DNA from: Streptomyces glomeratus | GTDB lineage: Bacteria > Actinomycetota > Actinomycetes > Streptomycetales > Streptomycetaceae | NCBI RefSeq assembly: GCF_021462825.1 | Contig: NZ_JAKEEB010000016.1 | Coordinates: forward strand, 62,001 to 126,000 | Reading direction: 5' to 3' | Length of the DNA stretch: 64,000 nucleotides | Shown: piece after piece, positions 1 to 8,139 of the stretch | How the letters are laid out: the number at the start of each line of letters is the position of its first letter | Position numbering within the stretch: the stretch's first letter is position 1 | The notes under the pieces: model-generated | Told to the model about the DNA's origin: nothing | Seen by the model: the letters and a program-made list of their open reading frames with translations, nothing else | Database searches by the model: none | Translations under genes and position numbers: made by a program

Positions 1-83
1 TCCCGGACCTCGGCGTCCCCGTGATGCCGTAGGTCGTGCGGACCGCCCTCGTGTTCCGTGTGCATATGAGTGTCAGTGTGCAT
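1..83 (-). CDS. N-terminus of a cobC-like gene (partial, runs off the left edge)
   Basis: Only the first 27 codons are in the window, beginning MHTDTHMHTEHEGG and continuing to DLRHHGDAEVR. A second in-frame ATG lies at position 65. The first ATG overlaps the end of cbiX by 11 bases, so this gene is the next member of the cobalamin operon. The HHGDAEV segment resembles the N-terminus of actinobacterial CobC proteins (PLP-dependent threonine-phosphate decarboxylases of the aminotransferase fold), which would supply aminopropanol phosphate to the CobD step encoded at the head of the operon. The very His-rich start is unusual and partly reflects the overlap with the His-rich 3' end of cbiX. The identification rests on few residues plus context. 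Confidence 0.5.
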   Translation of the reverse strand, partial: MHTDTHMHTEHEGGPHDLRHHGDAEVR

Positions 84-1008
84 GGGAGTGTGTGTGCCCA
101 CCGTGGTGGTGGTGCCCGTGACCGTGGTGGTGGCCGTCGTCGTCCGGGTGGAAGTGCGGCTGCTGCGGCAGCCCCACCTTGTTCTCGAAGCCCGGCAACG
201 CGATCCGGTACACGCATGAGTCGCAGTTCATCCGCAGATCCCCCTTCACCGCCTCCTCGTACCGCTCCCTCACCAGGTCGAGCAGCTCCGGCTCCGGCCC
301 GATGACGTCCGCCGAGCGCACCTCGACCTCCGGATGCGCCTCCGCCCAGCCCTCCGTCTGCTGCCGCACCCGGTCCGGCAGGATGCCCGTGAAGAGGAAA
401 TACGGCAGGACCACGATCCGCCTCGCGCCCAGCCTCGCGCACCGGTCGAGTCCGCTCGGCACATCCGGCGCCGCCAGGGAGACGAACGCCGTCTCCACGC
501 CCGCGTACCCGCGCCCCTCCCACAGCAGCCGCGCCGCCTTGTACACCTCGGCGTTCGCGTCGGGGTCGGTGGAGCCCCGGCCCACCAGCAGCACGGTCAC
601 ATCGGCCCGGTCCTCAGGGGTGCGGGCCGAGCCGCCCAGCGCCTCGTCCAGCCGCCGCTCCAGCACCGACAGCAGCGCCGGGTGCGGGCCGAGCGGACGT
701 CCGTACGTGTACGAGATCCCCGGGTGCCGCTCCTTCTCGCGGGCCAGTGCCGCCGGGATGTCCCCCTTGGCGTGCCCGGCGGACACCAGCATCAGCGGCA
801 CGGCGGCGAACCTGCGCGCCCCCCGCTGCACCAGCTCGGCCACCGCCTCGCCCAGCGGCGGCGGCGACAGCTCGATGAAGCCGCCCGCGACGGGCAGTTC
901 GGGGTGGCGGCGCCCCAGCTCCCGCACGAAGTCGCGGAACGCCTCGGCGCCGGCCTCGTCCCGGGTGCCGTGGCCGGCGATGAGCAGGGCGGGCGGCGGG
1001 GTGGTCAC
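73..1008 (-). CDS. cbiX: CbiX-type sirohydrochlorin chelatase, long form with His-rich tail
   Basis: This 311-aa protein is a class II chelatase inserting Co2+ (or Fe2+) into sirohydrochlorin in the cytoplasm. The N-terminus shows the family motif LLIAGHGTRD with the metal-binding His, then the FIELSPPP element. A second chelatase-like half follows (VTVLLVGRGSTDPDANAE, residues about 140-160). Near the C-terminus MNCDSC fits MxCxxC, known to hold a 4Fe-4S centre in the long CbiX of Bacillus megaterium, and the last 25 residues are mostly His, a probable metal store. The GTG start overlaps the cobH stop as GTGA. It is the twelfth gene of the riboswitch-led cobalamin operon. Cobalt is likely from context, but siroheme ferrochelatase activity cannot be excluded. 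Confidence 0.9.
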   Translation of the reverse strand: MTTPPPALLIAGHGTRDEAGAEAFRDFVRELGRRHPELPVAGGFIELSPPPLGEAVAELVQRGARRFAAVPLMLVSAGHAKGDIPAALAREKERHPGISYTYGRPLGPHPALLSVLERRLDEALGGSARTPEDRADVTVLLVGRGSTDPDANAEVYKAARLLWEGRGYAGVETAFVSLAAPDVPSGLDRCARLGARRIVVLPYFLFTGILPDRVRQQTEGWAEAHPEVEVRSADVIGPEPELLDLVRERYEEAVKGDLRMNCDSCVYRIALPGFENKVGLPQQPHFHPDDDGHHHGHGHHHHGGHTHSHAH

Positions 1009-1589
1009 AGGCTCTCCTTCGAAGTGGGGTGGTACAGCAGGGCGTTGAGCGCGGCCGCAGCGACCGCCGAACCGCCCTTCTCGGACACGTTGCTCACGGC
1101 GGGCAGCCCACTCTCGCGCAGCGCCGCCTTGGACTCGACCGCGCCGACGAAACCGACCGGCAGGCCGATGACGAGCGCGGGGGAGGCATCGAGGGTCAGC
1201 AGCTCCTCCAGAGCGGTCGGTGCGCAGCCGATGACCCAGAGCGCTCCGGGGCCGACCTCCTCGTAGGCCAGCCGGATCGCATGCGCCGACCGGGTCAGCC
1301 CGGGACCGGACCTGGCGTCCTTCAGACGGCAGACCGTCTCGCGCCGGGTGATCCCGGCGGCCACCATCTCGACGTCCACGACCACCGGCGCTCCGGCGTG
1401 CAGCGCGGCGTGCGCCCCGGCCAACTCGGCCTCGTCCAGCACGAGATCCGTCGCGTACTCGAGGTCGGCGGCGGAGTGGATGACCCGTTCCACCACCGCC
1501 CGCGTCAGCGGAGGGAAGTGCGAGGTGTCCAGGCGGGCGCGCAGCCGCCGGAAGGACTCCTGCTCGATCGGGTGGACCACACGGTTCAC
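1005..1589 (-). CDS. cobH: Precorrin-8X methylmutase
   Basis: A 194-aa member of the CobH/CbiC family, which moves the C-11 methyl group to C-12 to give hydrogenobyrinate (or its cobalt form). Seen: N-terminal HPIEQESFRRLRARLD, the family core DLEYATDLVLDEAEL, VVVDVEMVAAGI, and VIGCAPTALEELL followed by PALVIGLPVGFVGAVESK near residue 150. It starts with GTG behind a strong GGAGGAG and overlaps the cobJ stop (GTGA), and its own stop overlaps the cbiX GTG. Slightly shorter than the usual 200-220 residues but with all recognisable family blocks. Confidence 0.93.
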   Translation of the reverse strand: MNRVVHPIEQESFRRLRARLDTSHFPPLTRAVVERVIHSAADLEYATDLVLDEAELAGAHAALHAGAPVVVDVEMVAAGITRRETVCRLKDARSGPGLTRSAHAIRLAYEEVGPGALWVIGCAPTALEELLTLDASPALVIGLPVGFVGAVESKAALRESGLPAVSNVSEKGGSAVAAAALNALLYHPTSKESL

Positions 1590-3268
1590 TTGGGCTCCTC
1601 CTGCCAGCGGTAGCCGCGCGGCGTCACCATGCGTCCCGCGATCTCACGGGTCGCCGTGTTGCCGACGGTCACGACCGTCATCATGTCGACCGTCGCCGGG
1701 TCGAGACCGGCCAGGGTCGTCAGCCGGGCGGACTCGTCCGGCCGCGACGCGTTCCGTACGACACCGACCGGCGTCGAGGGCGCCCGGTGCCCGGCGAGGA
1801 TCGCCAGCGCCTTCGGCAGCTGCCAGTGCCGGCCCCGGCTGCGCGGGTTGTAGAAGGTCACCACGAGGTCGGCCTCCGCCGCGGCGCGCACCCTGCGCTC
1901 GATGACCTCCCAGGGGGTGTGCAGGTCGGAGAGGCTGATCGACACATGGTCGTGGCCCAGCGGCGCGCCGAGGATCGCCCCGGCCGCGAGCGCCGCCGTG
2001 ACCCCGGGCACCCCCACCACGTCGATGTCGTCGGACGCCTCGGCCAGCGCGGGCGAGGCCATCGCGTACACCCCGGCGTCGCCGCTGCCGATCAGCGCCA
2101 CCGCATGCCCCTTCCGGGCCTCGGCGACCGCCGTACGCGCCCGCTCCTCCTCGGCGCCGAGCCCCGATTCCAGGATCCGGGTGCCGGGCCGCAGCAGATC
2201 GCGGATCTGGCCGACGTACTGGTCGAGCCCGACCAGCACCGACGCGCGCCGCAACTCCGCCCGAGCGCGCGGCGTCAGCAGGTCCCGGGCGCCGGGGCCC
2301 AGCCCGACGACGGCGAGCCGTCCGCGCCCCGGCCTGCGGACCACGGCACAGGTCGCCATCGCCGGAGTCCCGGCCGACCTGCGCTTGGGCACCAGGAGTT
2401 CACCGCCGCCGACCAGCGCGGCCGCCTCCGCCACGGACGGCGTGCCCACCGCGGCGAGCGGCGCGTCGGAGGGGTTGGGCACCTCGACCTCCGCCAGCTC
2501 CTCCGCGGGATACGTCACCACGGGCACCCCGAGCCGCTCGGCCGCGCCCAGGATGCCGGGCTCCTCGGCCTTGGCGTCGACGGTGGCGAGTTCGGCGAGC
2601 GACGCGGGGGAGAGCCCGGCGTCCCGCAGTGCTTCCTCCACCAGGGCGAGGACCTCGTCGACCGGAGCGCCCTTGGACGCGCCGACGCCGACGACCAGGG
2701 ACGGCGGCCGCAGCAGGACCTCGTGCGTGGCGGGCTCCACGGCCCGGTCCGTCACCCGGATCGTGTACGCGCCCTCCACAGCGACCGGCAGCGGCGGCAG
2801 CGGCCAGCTCACCTCCGCCGCCAGGGCCACCGGCTCCCCGTCGAGCAGCGCCCGCGAGACCCCGGCGACATCGCCCTGGACGGGGAACCCGAGCATGTCG
2901 AGGCCCGGCAGCCCCACCGCGTCCGTCGCGGTCGTCACCACGGGCTCGGCCCCCAGCACCTCGCCCACCGCGCGGGCGAGTTCATTGGCCCCGCCCGCAT
3001 GCCCGCCGACCAGGGACACCGCGAACCGGCCGCCCTCGTCGACACACACAACGCCCGGGTCGGAGACCTTGTCCGCCAGCAGCGGGGCGACGAGCCGGAC
3101 GACCGCCCCGGTCGCCAGGAAGCACACCAGCTGGTCACACTCCGCGAACGCGGCCCGTACGGCGTCCCCGGCCGGGCCGTCGTACACCCGCGTCCGGTCG
3201 GGCCACGCCGCCGCCAGCCGGTCCCGCGCAGCCGCCCCCGCCGCGGTGGCGGAAATGAGGCCGATCAC
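1586..3268 (-). CDS. cobJ: CbiG-CobJ fusion: cobalt-precorrin-5A hydrolase / precorrin-3B C17-methyltransferase
   Basis: A 560-aa bifunctional corrin-ring enzyme. Residues 1-200 form the CbiG N-terminal and middle region (GLISATAAG, VCFLATGAVVRLVAPL, SLVGGHAGGANELA). Residues about 205-320 form the CbiG C domain (GVGASKGAPVDEV ... ATVDAKAEEPGI). Residues about 325-560 are a tetrapyrrole methylase of the CobJ/CbiH type (LAVVGLGPGARDLLTPRA, ALIGSGDAGVYAMASP, VTFYNPRSRGR). The GTG start sits behind AAGGAG and overlaps the cobL stop as GTGA. A longer open frame extends upstream but in the wrong codon phase for cobL and was rejected. The CbiG half removes the C20-derived acetaldehyde unit in the anaerobic route, so its presence next to aerobic-type genes is notable. 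Confidence 0.93.
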   Translation of the reverse strand: MIGLISATAAGAAARDRLAAAWPDRTRVYDGPAGDAVRAAFAECDQLVCFLATGAVVRLVAPLLADKVSDPGVVCVDEGGRFAVSLVGGHAGGANELARAVGEVLGAEPVVTTATDAVGLPGLDMLGFPVQGDVAGVSRALLDGEPVALAAEVSWPLPPLPVAVEGAYTIRVTDRAVEPATHEVLLRPPSLVVGVGASKGAPVDEVLALVEEALRDAGLSPASLAELATVDAKAEEPGILGAAERLGVPVVTYPAEELAEVEVPNPSDAPLAAVGTPSVAEAAALVGGGELLVPKRRSAGTPAMATCAVVRRPGRGRLAVVGLGPGARDLLTPRARAELRRASVLVGLDQYVGQIRDLLRPGTRILESGLGAEEERARTAVAEARKGHAVALIGSGDAGVYAMASPALAEASDDIDVVGVPGVTAALAAGAILGAPLGHDHVSISLSDLHTPWEVIERRVRAAAEADLVVTFYNPRSRGRHWQLPKALAILAGHRAPSTPVGVVRNASRPDESARLTTLAGLDPATVDMMTVVTVGNTATREIAGRMVTPRGYRWQEEPK

Positions 3269-4506
3269 TGAGCAACTCCTTCGGTACGCGCCGGAGGCCG
3301 CGTGCCCCACAGCAGGAAAACAGGGTTGGTCGCGGCGAGCCGGGTCACGTCGCCCGGCAGCGGCGCCAGCCGGGACGACTGCAGCAGCACGCCGTCGCAG
3401 GTGAACCCGGCCCCGATCAGCGCCTCGCGCGCCGCCGGTACGCGGTCCAGCGCGGCCATGGCGATCACCACGGCCCGCCGCGCCCGCCGTGCGCACGCGG
3501 TCACGATGGCGGGCAGCTCGCGTCCGCCGCCCCCGACGAACACGGCGTCGGGCTCGTCCAGCCCGTCCAGCGCGCCGGGCGCGGCACCGTGCACGACCCG
3601 CACGTCGACGCCGTGCGCCGCGGCATTGGCCCGGATTCGTGCGACACCGTCCGCGGTCTTCTCGATCGCGGTGACGGCCGCACCGAGCCGGGCGCACTCC
3701 ACGGCCACCGAGCCGGAGCCCGCGCCGACGTCCCAGACCAGATCGCCGAGGCGCGGCCCCAGCCGGGCCAGCGCCAGGGCACGGACCTCGAACTTGGTGA
3801 TCATGGAGTCGCGGTGGGTGAACGCGCTCTCCTCCAGGGCCCAGACGTCGGGGCCGGGCTCCGGTCCCGCCACCGTGCGCACCGGCCCGAGAGCCGCCGC
3901 CGGGTCGAGGCACAGCACCACGCTGACCGCCGCACCCCAGTCGCGTCCCGCTGCCTCGGCGGGCGTCAGGCGCTCCACGCGCTCGTGCCCGGGATCGCCG
4001 AGTGCGCTCGCCACGACGAGGACCCGCTCGCCGGGGCCGCCGGCGAGGGCCGCCCCCAGTTCGGCGGGGCCGGCACCCGGACCGGTGAGCACGGCCACCT
4101 TCGGACGCGCCCGGCACACCTGCACCGCGGTCCGCAGATCACGGCCGTGCGCGCTCACCACCACCGCGTCGTCCCATGGCAGCCCGAGCCGCGCGAAGGC
4201 GGTGGCCACGGAGGACACACCCGGCCGCACGTCCAGCCGCTCCGGCCCGAACCGCTCGGCCAGCGCGCGGACGATCCCGAAGAAGGCGGGGTCCCCGGAG
4301 GCGAGCACCGCGACCCGCCGCCCCTTGCCGAGGTGGTGCTCGATCGCGTCGAGCGCGGGTGCCAGCGGCCCCAGGACGATCCGCTCCGCGTCCTGAGGCA
4401 GCCGGGCGGCCGCCAGATGCCGGCGGGCGCCCACCACCAGGTCCGCCCCGGCGACCGCGTCCGCGGGAAGGGGCGTCCCGGTGCCCGTGCCGACGACGGT
4501 GATCAT
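3265..4506 (-). CDS. cobL: CobL: precorrin-6Y C5,15-methyltransferase (decarboxylating), CbiE-CbiT fusion
   Basis: A 413-aa fusion. Residues 1 to about 200 are the CbiE-type tetrapyrrole methylase (MITVVGTGTGTPLP, LASGDPAFFGIVRAL, GVSSVATAFARLGLPW). Residues about 215-413 are the CbiT class I SAM methyltransferase (FTHRDSMITKFEVRALAL, then DVGAGSGSVAVECARLGA). It methylates C-5 and C-15 and decarboxylates the C-12 acetate. The ATG start overlaps the cobM stop as ATGA and is the natural domain start; the long upstream open frame is a shadow of cobM. Part of the continuously overlapping cobalamin operon. Confidence 0.94.
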   Translation of the reverse strand: MITVVGTGTGTPLPADAVAGADLVVGARRHLAAARLPQDAERIVLGPLAPALDAIEHHLGKGRRVAVLASGDPAFFGIVRALAERFGPERLDVRPGVSSVATAFARLGLPWDDAVVVSAHGRDLRTAVQVCRARPKVAVLTGPGAGPAELGAALAGGPGERVLVVASALGDPGHERVERLTPAEAAGRDWGAAVSVVLCLDPAAALGPVRTVAGPEPGPDVWALEESAFTHRDSMITKFEVRALALARLGPRLGDLVWDVGAGSGSVAVECARLGAAVTAIEKTADGVARIRANAAAHGVDVRVVHGAAPGALDGLDEPDAVFVGGGGRELPAIVTACARRARRAVVIAMAALDRVPAAREALIGAGFTCDGVLLQSSRLAPLPGDVTRLAATNPVFLLWGTRPPARTEGVAQ

Positions 4507-5321
4507 GTGTTCGCGCCGCGGGCGCGCAGGGCCTTGCGGGCCTCCGGGTCGGCCTTGCGGTAGCCGTGGAAGTGACCGGGGTGGTACAGGTGCGAGCGGG
4601 TGCCGTGGGCGTCGAGCGCCGGGCCGACCAGGAACAGGGTGTGCTTCCACAGCTTGTGTTCCTTGACGGTCTCCTCCAGCGTGCCGATGGTGCACCTCAC
4701 CATCAGCTCCTCCGGCCAGGTCGCCTGGTAGGCCACCACGACCGGGGTGGTCGTCGGATAGCCGCCCTCCAGCAGCTCCCGTACCAGCTGGCCGCTGCGG
4801 GCCGCCGACAGGAAGATCGCCATCGTGGTGCCGTGCCGGGCGAACTCGCGCACCTCCTCCCCGGGCGGCATCGGCGTCTTGCCGCCACCGAGCCGGGTCA
4901 GCACGACGGACTGGGCGACCTCGGGGATCGTCAGCTCCCGCCGTGCGAGCGCGGCGACGGCGGAGAACGCGGAGACACCCGGCACGACCTCGGTCTCGAT
5001 GCCGATCCCGGCGCACCGGTCGAGCTGCTCCTGGGTGCCGCCCCACAGGGCCGGGTCCCCGGAGTGGATCCGGGCCACGCGCAGGCCCTGCGCGTGCGCC
5101 CGCTCGTACACGGCGACGACGTCCTCCAGGGACAGGGTCGCCGAGTCCAGGATCTCGGCGCCCTCGCGCGCGTGCTCGAGGACCTCCGCCTGCACCAGGC
5201 TGGCCGCCCAGATCACGACGTCGGCCTCGGCGATGGCGCGCGCGGCACGGAACGTCAGCAGGTCGGCGGCGCCGGGGCCGGCACCGACGAAGGTCACCTT
5301 GCCGGTGGGGGCATCGGCCAT
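4503..5321 (-). CDS. cobM: Precorrin-4 C11-methyltransferase
   Basis: A 272-aa tetrapyrrole methylase of the CobM/CbiF type that methylates C-11. Seen: KVTFVGAGPGAADLLTFRA at the N-terminus, ARIHSGDPALWGGTQEQLD near residue 90, VVPGVSAFSAVAALARRELT, and the conserved C-terminal GTLEETVKEHKLWKHTLFLVG. Start chosen at the ATG preceded by AGGAGAGG. It follows cobI after 108 bases, the only real gap inside the operon, and it is translationally coupled to cobL by ATGA. Confidence 0.95.
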   Translation of the reverse strand: MADAPTGKVTFVGAGPGAADLLTFRAARAIAEADVVIWAASLVQAEVLEHAREGAEILDSATLSLEDVVAVYERAHAQGLRVARIHSGDPALWGGTQEQLDRCAGIGIETEVVPGVSAFSAVAALARRELTIPEVAQSVVLTRLGGGKTPMPPGEEVREFARHGTTMAIFLSAARSGQLVRELLEGGYPTTTPVVVAYQATWPEELMVRCTIGTLEETVKEHKLWKHTLFLVGPALDAHGTRSHLYHPGHFHGYRKADPEARKALRARGANT

Positions 5322-5429
5322 GGGAATCGGTCCTCTCCTACGAAAACTCGGGTGGTGCGGAACGCGGATGCGCACAGGGCCGGCATTCGTCCGGCCGCCG
5401 GCGGTCCCGGCGCGCTGATCTGCCGGCGG

Positions 5430-6179
5430 TCACAGCTTGCCGCCGCGGGTGCCGTCGCGCCGGGCCGGCGAGATGAGGGTGGACAGGTAGGGCAGCGGCC
5501 GGCCGTCCAGGTCGGAGGCCGGCCGGACGGACTCCTCCGGCAGCCCGAGCGAGGCCCCCCACACGGCGTCGTCGATGCGCCCGGTCTCCCGCAGCGCCTC
5601 GGCCACCTCGTGCGCCTGCCGCCCGAACTTGTAGGCCACGACGGTACCGGGGCCGCCGAGGGCGTCCTTGAGCGCCGCGGAACCGGCCGTGACGGGCACG
5701 AGCGTCAGCGGTTCGGTGCCCTCGGTCAGCACCGCACCCGACCGTGCGGCCAGGTCCTGCATGGCGGTGATGCCGGGCACGGTCTCGATGCGCGTTCCCG
5801 GCGCCAACTCCTGCACGGTGTGCGCGAGATAGGTGAACGTCGAGTACACGTTGGGATCGCCGATGGTCGCGAAGGCGACGGCGGAGTGCCGGCCGAGGAG
5901 CCGGGCCACGCGCTCCCCGGCCGCGTCCCAGGCCGCCTCGCGCCGCGCCCGGTCGGTGCGCTCGTTGAGCGCGAACACGACGCGGACGACCTTCTCCTCG
6001 GGCACGTAGTGCAGCACGGTCGCCTCGGCGCGCCCGCGCTCCCCGTCGTCCGTTCCGTCCGGGGCACCCATCACGGGGACGACGACGACGTCGGCCTCCC
6101 GCAGAGCGTTGACGCCCTTGACGGTCACCAGCTCGGGGTCGCCGGGGCCCACCCCGACTCCGATCAGCCTGCTGCTCAT
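5430..6179 (-). CDS. cobI: Precorrin-2 C20-methyltransferase
   Basis: A 249-aa tetrapyrrole methylase of the CobI/CbiL family, transferring a methyl group from SAM to C-20 of precorrin-2 (or cobalt-factor II). Seen: GVGVGPGDPELVTVKGVNAL at the N-terminus, ATIGDPNVYSTFTYLAHTV, and VPGITAMQDLAARSG. The ATG start overlaps the cobB stop as ATGA. The open frame continues four codons upstream (MPDV) but the overlap supports the inner ATG. Whether it acts on metal-free or cobalt substrate decides which route the operon serves and cannot be read from sequence. Confidence 0.94.
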   Translation of the reverse strand: MSSRLIGVGVGPGDPELVTVKGVNALREADVVVVPVMGAPDGTDDGERGRAEATVLHYVPEEKVVRVVFALNERTDRARREAAWDAAGERVARLLGRHSAVAFATIGDPNVYSTFTYLAHTVQELAPGTRIETVPGITAMQDLAARSGAVLTEGTEPLTLVPVTAGSAALKDALGGPGTVVAYKFGRQAHEVAEALRETGRIDDAVWGASLGLPEESVRPASDLDGRPLPYLSTLISPARRDGTRGGKL

Positions 6180-7531
6180 GACGTCCGGCACCTCTCCACG
6201 AACCGATGGGCCGCACCGGGCGTGGCGGCCCAGTGCGTGTGCAGATAACTGGCGTGCACACCTTGCTGTACAAAACCTTCGACGCGCCGCGCGGGGACGC
6301 GCACCCCCCAGGCGGGAGCCGCCCCCGCCGCGGGCTCGACCACGGTCCGGTGGAACTCATGGCCCCGCATCCGCGTTCCGGCCACGGCGAGGACACTGTC
6401 GCTCACGGCCACCGCGTCCCGGTAGCCGAGGGTCAGCCGTTCGCTCATCCGGGCCTTCGCGTCGAGCACCCCGCACATGGGCTGCCCGTCCAGCTCGCGG
6501 CACAGGTACAGCAGACCGGCGCACTCGGCGGCGACCGGGGCGCCGCCGAGCGCCAGCTCGGCGACGGCCTTGCGGAGGGGCCCGTTGGCGGACAGCTCGG
6601 CGGCGTACACCTCCGGGAAGCCGCCGCCGATGACCAGCCCCGCCGTGCCGTCCGGCAGTCGCTCGTCCCGCAGGGGGTCGAAGACGACGACCTCGGCGCC
6701 GGCGGCGGCCAGCAGTTCCCCGTGCTCGGCGTAGGAGAACGTGAAGGCGGGGCCGCCGGCCACGGCGACCACGTCCCCTGCGCCGGTCCCGCAGGCCGGC
6801 GCTTCCCAGGGGGCGTCCGGCAGCGCGCCCGCGCTCCGCGCCAGCGCGTACAGCGCGTCCAGGTCGCACCCCTGGCGCACCTGCTCGGCCATCGCGGCGA
6901 CCGCCTCGACCGCCTCCGCCCGCCGCTCGGCCACCGGTACCAGCCCGAGGTGCCGCGAGGGCGTGCCGACTCCGGCCACCCTGCGCAGCACCCCCAGCAC
7001 CGGCACCCCGGACGCGTCCAGTGCGTCCCGCAGCAGCTCCTCGTGCCGGTCCGACGCGACCTTGTTCAGGATCACGCCGCCGATCCGCACCTGTGGATCC
7101 CAGGACGCGAACCCGTGCACCAGCGCCGCCACCGACCGCGACTGCGAGGACGCGTCGACGACCAGCACCACGGGCGCCCTCAGCAGCTTCGCCACCTGCG
7201 CCGTGGAGGCCAGCTCCCCCTCGCCGGCGGCTCCGTCGTACAGCCCCATCACACCCTCGACCACGGCCAGGCCGCAGCCGCGCGCGCCGTGCAGGAACAG
7301 CGGCGCGATCAGCTCCGGTCCGCACAGGTACGCGTCGAGGTTCCGTCCCGCGCGCCCGGTCGCGAGCGCGTGGTACCCGGGGTCGATGTAGTCGGGCCCG
7401 ACCTTGTGCGGGGACACGGTGAGCCCCCGCCCGGCGAAGGCCGCCATCAGCCCCGTGGCCACGGTGGTCTTGCCGCTGCCCGAGGAGGGCGCGGCGACGA
7501 CCAGCCGGGGGACGGAGGAGGGGGAGGACAT
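6176..7531 (-). CDS. cobB: Cobyrinate / hydrogenobyrinate a,c-diamide synthase
   Basis: A 451-aa CobB/CbiA enzyme that amidates the a and c carboxylates using glutamine and ATP. Seen: P-loop APSSGSGKTTVATGLM near the N-terminus, GPDYIDPGYH, VVEGVMGLYDG in the synthetase domain, and the class I glutamine amidotransferase domain with GGFPEVYAAEL and VAAECAGLLYLCREL (nucleophile Cys). The ATG used here overlaps the cobO stop by one base (TGATG). A GTG two codons upstream is also possible. Confidence 0.95.
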   Translation of the reverse strand: MSSPSSVPRLVVAAPSSGSGKTTVATGLMAAFAGRGLTVSPHKVGPDYIDPGYHALATGRAGRNLDAYLCGPELIAPLFLHGARGCGLAVVEGVMGLYDGAAGEGELASTAQVAKLLRAPVVLVVDASSQSRSVAALVHGFASWDPQVRIGGVILNKVASDRHEELLRDALDASGVPVLGVLRRVAGVGTPSRHLGLVPVAERRAEAVEAVAAMAEQVRQGCDLDALYALARSAGALPDAPWEAPACGTGAGDVVAVAGGPAFTFSYAEHGELLAAAGAEVVVFDPLRDERLPDGTAGLVIGGGFPEVYAAELSANGPLRKAVAELALGGAPVAAECAGLLYLCRELDGQPMCGVLDAKARMSERLTLGYRDAVAVSDSVLAVAGTRMRGHEFHRTVVEPAAGAAPAWGVRVPARRVEGFVQQGVHASYLHTHWAATPGAAHRFVERCRTS

Positions 7532-8139
7532 CACCACTCGATGCCCTTCTGGCCCTTCTGGCCCACGTCCATCGGGTGCTTCACCTTGGACATGTCGGTC
7601 ACCAGGTCGGCGAACTCCACAAGCCGCTCGGGCGCGTTCCGTCCGGTGATCACCACATGCTGGGTGCCGGGGCGGGTACGCAGCACCTCGACGACCTCCT
7701 CGGTGTCGACCCAGCCCCAGTGCATCGGATACGCGAACTCGTCCAGCACGTACAGCCGGTACGTCTCCGCGGCCAGGTCACGCTTGACCTGCTCCCAGCC
7801 CTCCCGGGCCTTCTCCTCGTTCGTCGCGTTGTCCCCCTGGAGGTCGCGCTGCACCCACGACCAGCCCTCGCCCATCTTGTGCCAGTTGACGGTTCCGCCC
7901 TGACCGGACGCCCCCAGCACGCGCAGCGCGTTCTCCTCGCCGACCTTCCACTTGGCCGACTTGACGAACTGGAACACCCCGATCGGCCAGCCCTGGTTCC
8001 AGGCGCGCAGCGCGAGCCCGAAGGCGGCGGTCGACTTGCCCTTGCCGACGCCCGTGTGCACGACGACGAGCGGGCGGTTTCGTCGCTGACGGGTCGTCAG
8101 TCCGTCGTCCGGCACGACACTCGGCTGTCCCTGCGGCAT
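7531..8139 (-). CDS. cobO: Cob(I)yrinic acid a,c-diamide adenosyltransferase
   Basis: A 202-aa CobA/CobO-type corrinoid adenosyltransferase that attaches the 5'-deoxyadenosyl group to cobalt. The P-loop HTGVGKGKSTAAFGLALRA lies at residues about 28-46. Further family signatures are GVFQFVKSAKWKVGEE, LYVLDEFAYPMHWGWVD and HVVITGRNAPERLVEFADLVT. The ATG start overlaps the stop of the chelatase gene by one base (TAATG) and its stop overlaps cobB by one base, indicating tight translational coupling. Confidence 0.95.
   Translation of the reverse strand: MPQGQPSVVPDDGLTTRQRRNRPLVVVHTGVGKGKSTAAFGLALRAWNQGWPIGVFQFVKSAKWKVGEENALRVLGASGQGGTVNWHKMGEGWSWVQRDLQGDNATNEEKAREGWEQVKRDLAAETYRLYVLDEFAYPMHWGWVDTEEVVEVLRTRPGTQHVVITGRNAPERLVEFADLVTDMSKVKHPMDVGQKGQKGIEW

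Noticed and set aside
74..190. His-codon-rich CAC/CAT stretch as a repeat or CRISPR-like element
   Set aside because: It is the coding sequence of the His-rich tail of CbiX and of the start of the next gene, with no regular spacers.
334..4563. Long plus-strand open frames opposite cbiX, cobH, cobJ and cobL (for example 334-1266, 1787-3271, 3589-4563)
   Set aside because: They are Arg/Pro/Gly-rich antisense shadows of clear cobalamin genes, a normal effect of high GC at third codon positions.
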